Origin: JBEKCP01 sp050014815
GTDB taxonomy: Bacteria > Planctomycetota > Planctomycetia > Pirellulales > Thermoguttaceae
DNA length: 7,530 nucleotides
Assembly (NCBI GenBank): GCA_050014815.1
Contig: JBEKCP010000290.1
Coordinates: forward strand, 1 to 7,530
Direction of reading: 5' to 3'
The translations under genes and the position numbers were made by a program. Under the pieces are notes generated by a model that was not told the origin of the DNA, ran no database searches, and saw only the letters and a list, made by a program, of their open reading frames with translations. This document shows positions 1-5,833 of the stretch, piece after piece. Each line of letters starts with the position of its first letter. The stretch's first letter is position 1.

Positions 1-1753
1 AGCCGACCTTGGGGCTGAAGAACATCTTTTTGCCCCGCTCGGCGGCGGGGCTGAGCTTCCCGTCCGCCAGGCAAGGGCTCGGCACCGGCTCCAGGGCCTT
101 GAGGTACTCGTCGATCGCCTGGGCCTCTTCCTCGGGCCGGACGGCGAAGAGTATGTGGGTGATGCCGGCGCGGACGGCCGCCTCGGCGCTTTCCCGCACG
201 CCCAGCGACATGGCCGGCCCGCCCTGAAACACGTGCAGCAGGTTCCGCGTGTTCTTGGGGTTGCCCAGGCCGTCGTTGAGCAGGTCCCAGTTGAAGCCGT
301 CCACGCGGGTGTCGGGGTGGCAACTCCCGCAACTCTGCCAGTGCTGGAAGCACATCGTGGCGTCGAAGAAGAGCATCTCGCCGCGGCGCCGGACGGTCGG
401 TTCCGGCTTCGGCCCCAAGGCGATCTGCGCCGTCGGCTTGGCGGCCTTCGATTCCAGGTCCACCACGCACAGCGTGTCGCTGTAATGTTCGGCGACGTAG
501 ACGTTCGGGCCGACGGCGGCGACGCCGCGCGGGCCGATTCCATCGAGCTTGATGCGCCGCCGCAATCCGACGAGGAATGCCAGGTCATTGGGGACGTCGG
601 ACCGCGCGGTCGAGGCCCCAGTGGCGTAAATGGCGGCCGCCGCCGGTTGCTTCTTCTTGCCCGTTCCGGCGGTCTTGTCCTTCTCCGCGGCCTGCGCGGC
701 CGCCGCTGCCTTCAGGGTTTCCGCGATGGTCTTTTCCGCCGCCGCGGGGGTCGCCGCCGCGATGGTCTTTTTCGCCGCCGCCGCCGCGGTCGCCGCCGCC
801 GCCGCATCGATCTTCGCCAACTTCTCCAGCACCCCGTCCGCGTCGATCACGCTCAGCTCGTGCGTGCCGAAGTGCGCGACCAGCACTTGCTTGCCGTCCG
901 CCGTGGTCGTCACTCCCCAGGGATTGGCCGCGCCGAGGTCCACGTCGTCCAGGAGAACGGTATTGATCAGTTTCCTCGCCGAGGCGTCGATGATGCTCAT
1001 GGCATTGGTGTTCATCCAGCCGCGTTCCAGTTGCGTGGTGGGCATCTGGTAGCGCGACAGGATGTGGACCACGTAGACGTATTTTCCATCCGGCGAAACG
1101 CATATTCCGCGGACGCTGGAACTGCCGTTGGGCAGGCGAATCGCCGCCGGCTGGTTCGTCGCCGTGTCGATCGCCGTCACGTCGGCCGAGACGTCGTAGC
1201 TGTCCGAGGCCGCCAGCGGCAACAGGTTGATCACGAAGACCGTTTTGCCGTCGGGCGTGATTGCCGCGCCCACCGGCTCGCGGGTTGCCGGCACGCGGGC
1301 GATCTCCTTGTTGCCGGCCAGATCGATCACCGACACGTCGTTGCGGAAGCGGTTGCAGACGTAAAGCTGCTTGCCGTCGGGCGTCACGGCGACCCCCATT
1401 GCCCCATAGCCGGCCGGCAGCGTGGCCGCAACCTTGCCCGACGCCGTGTCGATCACGCACACCATGCCCTTCGGCGCCGCGCACGTCACATAGAGCTTGT
1501 TGCCGTCGGGGCTGAGGGCCAGCCCGGTGGGCTCCGCGGGCACGGGGATGGAGCCGGCGACCTTCCGTCCGGCCACGTCGACCACCGCGATCTGCTTCGC
1601 GTCGGCATTGGCCACGAACAAGCTCTTGCCGTCTTTCGAAGCCACCAGGGCGCTGGGCCCCAAGTAACCGGCGATTGCGGGGGCGGCCAAAAGCACGCCG
1701 GCTGCCAGCGGCGCCAACATCATCGAGACACGGCGGACAAGACGGGTTTTCAT
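1..1753 (-). CDS. YVTN beta-propeller / cytochrome c peroxidase-like protein (partial, 3' end outside window)
   Basis: Read on the minus strand from ATG at 1753, the frame stays open for 584 codons to the window edge with no stop, so the gene is truncated by the window. Residues 1-28 form a signal peptide (basic start KTRLVRR, hydrophobic core, probable cut after APAIA), so the product is exported. Residues about 30-440 carry repeated propeller blades with the pattern SPDGK-x-LYV...VID; examples are LYVTC at 87-91, LYVCN at 130-134, VFVIN near 172 and VYVVH near 226. An alanine/lysine-rich insert fills residues 317-384. Residues about 450-584 are cytochrome c peroxidase (MauG)-like: a haem site C475-G-S-C-H479 (bases 317-331), then NWDLLNDG, GNPKNTRN and VRAGI-x-HILF. 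A second haem site, usual in this family, would lie just past the edge. The role is probably periplasmic electron transfer or peroxidase-type redox chemistry; the substrate is unknown. AGGAG lies 8 bases before the ATG and supports this start. Confidence 0.9.
   Translation of the reverse strand, partial: MKTRLVRRVSMMLAPLAAGVLLAAPAIAGYLGPSALVASKDGKSLFVANADAKQIAVVDVAGRKVAGSIPVPAEPTGLALSPDGNKLYVTCAAPKGMVCVIDTASGKVAATLPAGYGAMGVAVTPDGKQLYVCNRFRNDVSVIDLAGNKEIARVPATREPVGAAITPDGKTVFVINLLPLAASDSYDVSADVTAIDTATNQPAAIRLPNGSSSVRGICVSPDGKYVYVVHILSRYQMPTTQLERGWMNTNAMSIIDASARKLINTVLLDDVDLGAANPWGVTTTADGKQVLVAHFGTHELSVIDADGVLEKLAKIDAAAAATAAAAAKKTIAAATPAAAEKTIAETLKAAAAAQAAEKDKTAGTGKKKQPAAAAIYATGASTARSDVPNDLAFLVGLRRRIKLDGIGPRGVAAVGPNVYVAEHYSDTLCVVDLESKAAKPTAQIALGPKPEPTVRRRGEMLFFDATMCFQHWQSCGSCHPDTRVDGFNWDLLNDGLGNPKNTRNLLHVFQGGPAMSLGVRESAEAAVRAGITHILFAVRPEEEAQAIDEYLKALEPVPSPCLADGKLSPAAERGKKMFFSPKVG
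721..778 (-). repeat. Imperfect 36-bp in-frame tandem repeat in the alanine-rich insert
   Basis: Bases 721-742 and 757-778 match at 21 of 22 positions and start 36 bases (12 codons) apart. They encode AAAEKTIA and AAAKKTIA within the alanine/lysine-rich insert of the propeller-cytochrome protein. GCC/GGC triplet runs lie on both sides, chiefly at about 770-806. The pattern suggests slippage or duplication that lengthened a helical linker without breaking the reading frame. Confidence 0.75.
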
Positions 1754-1761
1754 GGGAGCTA

Positions 1762-1766
1762 CTCCT
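1762..1766 (-). promoter_or_regulatory. Ribosome binding site of the propeller-cytochrome gene
   Basis: On the minus strand AGGAG lies 8 bases upstream of the ATG at 1753, a normal Shine-Dalgarno spacing. GGAG could pair with CTCC just before the start codon (loop TAG), a 4-bp hairpin that may weakly mask the site. Confidence 0.65.
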
Positions 1767-1900
1767 GGGGATCAAGTGGGACAGGCGGACATAAACTCCC
1801 GTTTCGGTCGCCAGCGGTCGCGCGCAGGCGTCCGAAGCGGGCAGGCATGACGCTGAGGTGGGGCAGGCCGCCAACGGCGGTGCCGTGACGGCTGCCAACC

Positions 1901-1929
1901 AGTATAATCTGCCGAAATTGCCTTGTCGA
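1901..1929 (-). promoter_or_regulatory. Sigma70-like promoter for the propeller-cytochrome gene
   Basis: On the minus strand TCGACA (1924-1929) and TATACT (1901-1906) are separated by exactly 17 bases. Each hexamer is one base from the TTGACA/TATAAT consensus. Transcription would begin near 1894 and leave a leader of roughly 140 bases. On the plus strand the same site reads TATAAT at 1903-1908 but has no good -35 partner. This is a sequence match only. Confidence 0.45.
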
Positions 1930-1967
1930 TGTCCTCGCAAGGGAATTTTTTGGGCCGGGGGCTGGCT

Positions 1968-1995
1968 CATTTTTCGGCCTTCAGGCCGAAAAATG
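1968..1995. repeat. Perfect 13-bp stem-loop
   Basis: CATTTTTCGGCCT (1968-1980) is exactly complementary to AGGCCGAAAAATG (1983-1995), with only TC between the arms; the tip would open to a 4-base or larger loop. The A/T run lies inside the stem rather than after it, so it is not a classical rho-independent terminator. Confidence 0.8.
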
Positions 1996-1999
1996 TGCC

Positions 2000-2045
2000 G
2001 GGTACCCTCTGGGTGCCCTTGGCCGAAGGCACCCAGAGGGTACCC
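2000..2045. repeat. Perfect 18-bp inverted repeat with 10-base loop
   Basis: Left arm GGGTACCCTCTGGGTGCC (2000-2017) and right arm GGCACCCAGAGGGTACCC (2028-2045) are exact reverse complements around a 10-base loop, CTTGGCCGAA. This is the strongest hairpin in the window and lies only 4 bases from the 13-bp stem-loop. It looks like a member of a dispersed intergenic repeat family, an inference that needs other loci to confirm. Confidence 0.85.
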
Positions 2046-2061
2046 AGTCCCATTTTCGCCG

Positions 2062-2104
2062 ACCATCGCTGCGCGACGGTGCCCGGAAAATCGGGACAGT
2101 CCCC
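2062..2104. repeat. Imperfect hairpin followed by GGGAC-A-GTCCC dyad
   Basis: ACCATCGC (2062-2069) pairs with GCGACGGT (2073-2080) at 7 of 8 positions, and a GGGAC-A-GTCCC dyad follows at 2093-2103. The word GCGACGGTGCC (2073-2083) is repeated exactly at 7466-7476, and the dyad recurs as GGGGACAGTCCCC at 5792-5804. This links the three intergenic regions of the window to one repeat family. Confidence 0.6.
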
Positions 2105-2117
2105 CTGAGCGGTTACC

Positions 2118-2146
2118 TTGACGGCGGACGAGGACAGGGCTATTAG
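2118..2146 (+). promoter_or_regulatory. Sigma70-like promoter for the 392-aa beta-helix gene
   Basis: TTGACG (2118-2123) and TATTAG (2141-2146) are 17 bases apart on the plus strand, matching 5 of 6 and 4 of 6 consensus positions. Transcription would begin near 2153, giving an approximately 80-base leader. A 10-bp inverted repeat, GACGGTGCCC (2075-2084) and GGGCACCGTC (2150-2159), brackets the promoter. Confidence 0.4.
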
Positions 2147-2233
2147 TATGGGCACCGTCCGGCGAAAAGCCGGCCGAATTGGAAATCGCCCCATACTGCG
2201 AGAAGTGGACCCCCCGCTACGAAAGGCCGTCAC

Positions 2234-3412
2234 ATGCCCCGCTGGATCGCCTCCGGAAGTCTCTCCGCGGTGTTCTTCTGTTTGATCACCGCCGCGGGGG
2301 CCGCGACGCTGAAGGTGGGGCCGCACCAGCCATTCGCCAAGCCGTCGCAAGCAATCCAGGCGGCCAAGGACGGCGACACCATCGAGATCGATGCCGGAGC
2401 GTACCCCGGCGACGTGGCCACGATCCGGGCGAACCATCTCACTATCCGCGGCGTCGGCAACGGCCGCGCCAAACTCCCGGCCAACGGCAAGGACGCCGGC
2501 GGCAAGGCCATTTGGGTGGTGGCGGGCAGCGACCTCACCGTGGAGAATATCGAGTTCTCCGGCGCCCGCGTCCGCGACCGCAACGGCGCCGGCATGCGGC
2601 CCGAGGGGAAGAACCTCACGGTCCGCAACTGCCGCTTCTACGACTGCGAGAACGGCATCCTGGGCGGCAACGGCGAGATGCTCTTCGAGGGCTGCGAGTT
2701 CGAGCACTGCGGACCCGTGGGCGATCCCGCCACGCATTCCCTCTACATCGGCGAGCGGTGTACGAAGCTCGTCTTCCGCCACAACTATTCGACCGACGTG
2801 ATCCAAGGGCACCTTCTGAAGAGCCGGGCGCAGGAGAGCTGGCTCCTCTACAACCGCCTCACCGACGAGAACGGCACCGGCAGCGCCGTGGCCGATTTCC
2901 CCAACGGCGGCATCGTGGTCGTAAGTGGCAACGTGATGCACAAGGGCGCCAGGGGCAACAACAGCCGCGTGATCGCCTACGGGATGGAGGGCGTCAAGCA
3001 CGAGCGGAACGCGCTGTGCGTGGTCAACAACACGATGGTTTACGATCACCGCCACGCCAACGCCTTCTTCGTGCGCGTCGAGAACTGCCCCGAGAACTTC
3101 TATCTCCTCCTCCGCAACAACCTCTGCGTCGGGAAGGTGCCGCTGACGAACTGGCCCAAGGCCGACGCGGCCGGCAACCTGCTCTTCAAGACCGTGGCCG
3201 AGGCGCGACTGGCAAACCCGGCCAGGTACGATTACCACCTCGCGGCCGGCTCGCCGTGCATCGGCAAGGGCGTGGCGGCCGGGAAGTTCGGCGATTTCAA
3301 CCTGACGCCCATCGAGCAGTACGTCCACCCGTGCAGGAGCGAGCCCCGGCCGCAAGCCAGCCCGCCCGATGTCGGCGCTTACGCGTGGCAGCAGGGAAGA
3401 TACGCGCGGTGA
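2234..3412 (+). CDS. Secreted right-handed parallel beta-helix repeat protein (392 aa)
   Basis: Residues 1-23 (MPRWIASGSLSAVFFCLITA, then AGA) look like a signal peptide, so the protein is probably exported. Near the mature N terminus is the cap common in pectate-lyase-fold proteins: VGPHQPFAKPSQAIQAAKDG (27-46), then DTIEIDAGAYPGD. Successive beta-helix rungs follow (LTVENIEFSGA, LTVRNCRFYDCENGI, MLFEGCEFEHCG, LVFRHNYSTD). A distinctive core runs GHLLKSRAQ (192-200), LYNRLTDENG, DFPNGGIVVVSGNV (221-234), YGMEG (249-253) and VVNNTMVYDH. The end, AAGSPCIGKG (337-346) and PDVGAYAW, is typical of such proteins. From memory, this KSRA...PNGG...GN arrangement is a conserved subfamily of unassigned function; a polysaccharide lyase or hydrolase role is possible, but I see no catalytic site I can name. 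AAAGG 7 bases before the ATG is a modest ribosome binding site. It converges with the next gene, leaving 17 bases. Confidence 0.9.
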   Translation: MPRWIASGSLSAVFFCLITAAGAATLKVGPHQPFAKPSQAIQAAKDGDTIEIDAGAYPGDVATIRANHLTIRGVGNGRAKLPANGKDAGGKAIWVVAGSDLTVENIEFSGARVRDRNGAGMRPEGKNLTVRNCRFYDCENGILGGNGEMLFEGCEFEHCGPVGDPATHSLYIGERCTKLVFRHNYSTDVIQGHLLKSRAQESWLLYNRLTDENGTGSAVADFPNGGIVVVSGNVMHKGARGNNSRVIAYGMEGVKHERNALCVVNNTMVYDHRHANAFFVRVENCPENFYLLLRNNLCVGKVPLTNWPKADAAGNLLFKTVAEARLANPARYDYHLAAGSPCIGKGVAAGKFGDFNLTPIEQYVHPCRSEPRPQASPPDVGAYAWQQGRYAR

Positions 3413-3429
3413 TGTCGCCGGGAAATCGC

Positions 3430-5751
3430 TTACTTTCGATGGTACACGATCCAGGCGACCTGGGGACGGTCCTCCAGCTTCAGGGTCAGCGCGTCGTCCA
3501 TCAACTCCCGGCCGGAGCGTTCGACCTTGCCGTCTCGGGCGGCGAGGCCGGCGCTTGATAGGTCCAAAGGCCCGATCTTCGAGATCATTTCCATCGAACC
3601 CGGTCCCCAGAAGCCGCCGCGGGAGACCGCGCCGGCGCATGCTTTCAACTCGTAGCGCCCGTTGGGATCCAGCCCGCGGAGGGCAAGCCCCGCCACGCCG
3701 GTCTTGCCTTCTTCCGGGCGGTGAAAGATCTGCACCGCGCCGCGTCCTTGCTCGGGCAGGTCGATCTGGAAGGCGGAGAAGCCGGTCTTCCGGTCGGGGT
3801 CGGTCAGCGCGTAACCGCGGCACGGCCCCGGCGACCGGCCCAGGAGCGCCTTGCGGAACCGCGGCTCGGGCCCGGCATAGGCGGCCATCGCCTCGCGCCA
3901 CTCCTCCGGGGGCGCGCCGTCGCGAATCATGACGTTGTCGCGCCACGTGTTCATCCGGTCGGCCCCCCGGAAGTTCAAGATCAGCGGTCCGGCGCCGGGA
4001 TTGCCGAAGACCAGGTTCTCCTCGTAACGGCACCCGGAATTGTTGCCGTCCAAGTAGATGCCGCCGGCGGGTCTGCCCGGCCTGCCGCCGGTGTCGTGGA
4101 TCAGGTTGCCGCGGACCAGCGTGCCGCGGTCGTGGTGAGCGAACGTAATGTACATCGAGGCCCCGTCGGTGGTCACTTTCATCGCGTGGTGAATGTGATT
4201 CCGCTCGATGATGTTGTTCCCGGCGAACGGCGTCTTGGGGTCCTGGCTGCCGGCCACGCCGATGCCGAAGTACGAGGTGTCGTGGATCAGGTTGTTGGCG
4301 ACGGCGGCGTCCTGCGCCAGAAACAGGCAGATGCCCGCCGCCCCGAAGTAGTCCAAGCCGCAATCGTGAACATAGTTGTTTGCGATGCGGTAGCCCCGGT
4401 ACTCGCCGGGCTGCGGGGGCGGCGCCGCGCCGAGGTATCCCGCCGCCACGTTGCAGCCGCCGGCGCCGATCCCGCCGCCGCCGAGTCGGGCGATCTCGTT
4501 GCCCTCGATCGTGATCGCGGCCGTGCCCTCGCGGAGGCAGATCCCCATCCCGCCGACGCGGCGGACCGCGCCGTCGGTGAAACTGCAACCCCGCGCGTGC
4601 GCGAAATCGACCGCCGCGTCGATGAAGCGATGCCCGGGCTTCTCCTCGTCGCCGCCGGCCACATTGCAGCAGAACAGTCCCATGTACCCGTGTTCGGGCA
4701 GCGGCCAGTCGAGGTGCTCGACGTTCAGCCCGCGGAAGTGGAGGTTCCGCACCGGCCGGTCCGCCGTGCCTGAGACCGCCAGCAGCGTCTTTTGCGCGAC
4801 CGGGGCGATGACCTCGATCGTCGCCATGTCTTCGCTCGGCCGCGGCCAATAGCTGAGCGTGCCGGTCTGACGGTCGAGATACCACTCGCCGGGTTGGTCG
4901 AGCATCTCGATGGCGTTTTCCAGGAAGCACCGCCGCTCCATCTGGCTGCCCTTGCCCTCGGTGTCGGGGATGCTCAGGTACCAGTCGAAGCTGAAGACCG
5001 GCGGGTTCCAGCGATTGGGCGTGGCGAGAGTGAGAGTCTGGGACTTCTCGTCGATGCTCGCCAGGCGGCGGCGGGTGCCGTCGTTGTTGCAGATGTGGAC
5101 GTACTCGACGTCGCCCGGATTGCGATAGGCGGCGATCTTGCCCGACAGCGAGAGCACGACCGGCACGCCCGCCGGGGCGAGATTCTTCTTGCTGACCGAC
5201 GAGGTCTTGATTTGCCACCACTGGCTCACGTCGTTGCCCTTGGGCGTTCGTGGACGGACGGCCCGCGTGCCGCCGACGAACAACTGCCGGAAGTACCACG
5301 TTCCCGCCTTGACCTCGGGTAGTTCGGCGGTCCAAATCCCGGTCGCGCCCTTCTTCCAGCCCGTGATGCGCCGCCCGCCGCTGAGCACGACCTTTTCGCC
5401 GGGCCATGCGGCGTAGGTAATAGAATGCTCCTCGGCGCCGGAATCGTCCGGCCCGAAAACGATCGCCTCCCTGAGCGAATAGACGCCGCCGCGGACCAGC
5501 ACCAGGACATCGCCGGCAAGACCGGCGGCGACCTTCGCGCGGACCGCATCACGGGCCTTGGCCAACGTGGCCAGCGGGGCGGCGGCGGTACCCGGGTTGC
5601 TGTCGTTGCCGCCGGGCGCGACGTGGAAATCCGCCCTGGCTACGGACTGCTTCCCCGGTGCGGCACTGGCCGCGCTGTCGGGGTTGTCGGCGGCCTGAAC
5701 AGCGATTGCACAGGCCAGAATCAACGTTGCGGCAAAGAAGTTCGTCTTCAT
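3430..5751 (-). CDS. Secreted parallel beta-helix protein, GH141-like glycosidase candidate (773 aa)
   Basis: The start at 5751 gives MKTNFFAATLILACAIAVQA, a clear signal peptide, with GAGAGG just upstream; an in-frame ATG at 5763 would add four residues but has no ribosome binding site. The mature protein opens with FHVAPGGNDSNPGT (42-55), PLATLAKARDAV, VLVRGGVYSLREAIVFGPDDS and ITYAAWPGEKVVLSGGRRI. This is the N-terminal cap pattern I associate with GH141-type enzymes (alpha-L-fucosidase and xylanase members) and related beta-helix proteins. WYLDRQTGTLSYWP (290-303) precedes helix rungs from about 330 to 610, including ITIEGNEIARLGGGGIGAGG, YRIANNYVHDCGLDYFG, RNHIHHAM, RGNLIHDTGG and GIYLDGNNSG (564-573). 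Residues about 645-773 look like a separate beta-sandwich tail: GLDPNGRYEL, SGRELM and VAWIVYHRK, similar to C-terminal domains of GH36-type alpha-galactosidases. The activity is not proved. The kinase gene lies 82 bases upstream in the same direction. Confidence 0.88.
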   Translation of the reverse strand: MKTNFFAATLILACAIAVQAADNPDSAASAAPGKQSVARADFHVAPGGNDSNPGTAAAPLATLAKARDAVRAKVAAGLAGDVLVLVRGGVYSLREAIVFGPDDSGAEEHSITYAAWPGEKVVLSGGRRITGWKKGATGIWTAELPEVKAGTWYFRQLFVGGTRAVRPRTPKGNDVSQWWQIKTSSVSKKNLAPAGVPVVLSLSGKIAAYRNPGDVEYVHICNNDGTRRRLASIDEKSQTLTLATPNRWNPPVFSFDWYLSIPDTEGKGSQMERRCFLENAIEMLDQPGEWYLDRQTGTLSYWPRPSEDMATIEVIAPVAQKTLLAVSGTADRPVRNLHFRGLNVEHLDWPLPEHGYMGLFCCNVAGGDEEKPGHRFIDAAVDFAHARGCSFTDGAVRRVGGMGICLREGTAAITIEGNEIARLGGGGIGAGGCNVAAGYLGAAPPPQPGEYRGYRIANNYVHDCGLDYFGAAGICLFLAQDAAVANNLIHDTSYFGIGVAGSQDPKTPFAGNNIIERNHIHHAMKVTTDGASMYITFAHHDRGTLVRGNLIHDTGGRPGRPAGGIYLDGNNSGCRYEENLVFGNPGAGPLILNFRGADRMNTWRDNVMIRDGAPPEEWREAMAAYAGPEPRFRKALLGRSPGPCRGYALTDPDRKTGFSAFQIDLPEQGRGAVQIFHRPEEGKTGVAGLALRGLDPNGRYELKACAGAVSRGGFWGPGSMEMISKIGPLDLSSAGLAARDGKVERSGRELMDDALTLKLEDRPQVAWIVYHRK

Positions 5752-5754
5752 GTT

Positions 5755-5761
5755 TCCTCTC
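5755..5761 (-). promoter_or_regulatory. Ribosome binding site that fixes the start of the GH141-like gene
   Basis: The minus strand reads GAGAGGAAAC then ATG at 5751. The purine run GAGAGG is close to the start codon but usable, and it falls inside the four extra codons of the longer ATG-5763 reading. It therefore favours the shorter 773-residue protein. CATG on both sides could form a small hairpin exposing the site in its loop. Confidence 0.6.
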
Positions 5762-5763
5762 AT

Positions 5764-5804
5764 GACAGCGGAAAGCTGTCGTCCGGACGAAGGGGACAGT
5801 CCCC
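5764..5804. repeat. Small stem-loop and GGGGAC-A-GTCCCC dyad between kinase and beta-helix genes
   Basis: GACAGC (5764-5769) and GCTGTC (5775-5780) form a 6-bp stem around GGAAA. The 8-base palindrome GTCCGGAC lies at 5781-5788, and GGGGACAGTCCCC, a dyad around a central A, lies at 5792-5804. No T-run follows on either strand, so a terminator is not supported. The dyad is shared with 2093-2103. Confidence 0.55.
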
Positions 5805-5833
5805 GTGAACGCTTGCCCGGTTGTTCGGTTTGC

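Larger units (their letters stand above)
1754..2233. other. Divergent intergenic region with promoters and stem-loop cluster
   Basis: These 480 bases separate the start codons of two divergent genes. No convincing coding frame lies here; the open frames that cross it are read-through shadows. It holds the minus-strand promoter near 1901-1929, a cluster of stem-loops and dyads at 1968-2104, and a plus-strand promoter at 2118-2146. GGGACAGGC at 1778-1786, in the leader of the propeller gene, repeats a 9-base word found again at 7507-7515. Confidence 0.75.

Noticed and set aside
155..1888. 577-residue open frame on the plus strand
   Set aside because: It is antisense to the propeller-cytochrome gene, its translation is rich in R, G, H and V with no recognisable domain, and the opposite strand has clear propeller blades, a haem site and a signal peptide.
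1968..1995. Rho-independent terminator
   Set aside because: The A/T runs are within the stem arms and no T-run follows the stem on either strand; the genes on both sides also point away from it.
585..2066. 493-residue open frame on the minus strand
   Set aside because: It is another frame of the same strand as the propeller-cytochrome gene, runs through the hairpin cluster, and reads as arginine/glycine-rich sequence without any domain.
2179..3558. 459-residue open frame on the plus strand
   Set aside because: It is a shifted frame over the 392-residue beta-helix gene, very rich in R, P and G, and lacks the signal peptide and beta-helix rungs of the accepted frame.
3721..4773. 350-residue open frame on the plus strand
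   Set aside because: It is antisense to the GH141-like gene, and its regular V/A/D/R pattern mirrors the beta-helix coding strand; no domain is visible.
1967..5407. 1146-residue open frame on the minus strand
   Set aside because: It is out of frame with the GH141-like gene and antisense to the 392-residue beta-helix gene. Its composition is that of a GC-rich shadow frame, and it ends in translated repeat sequence.
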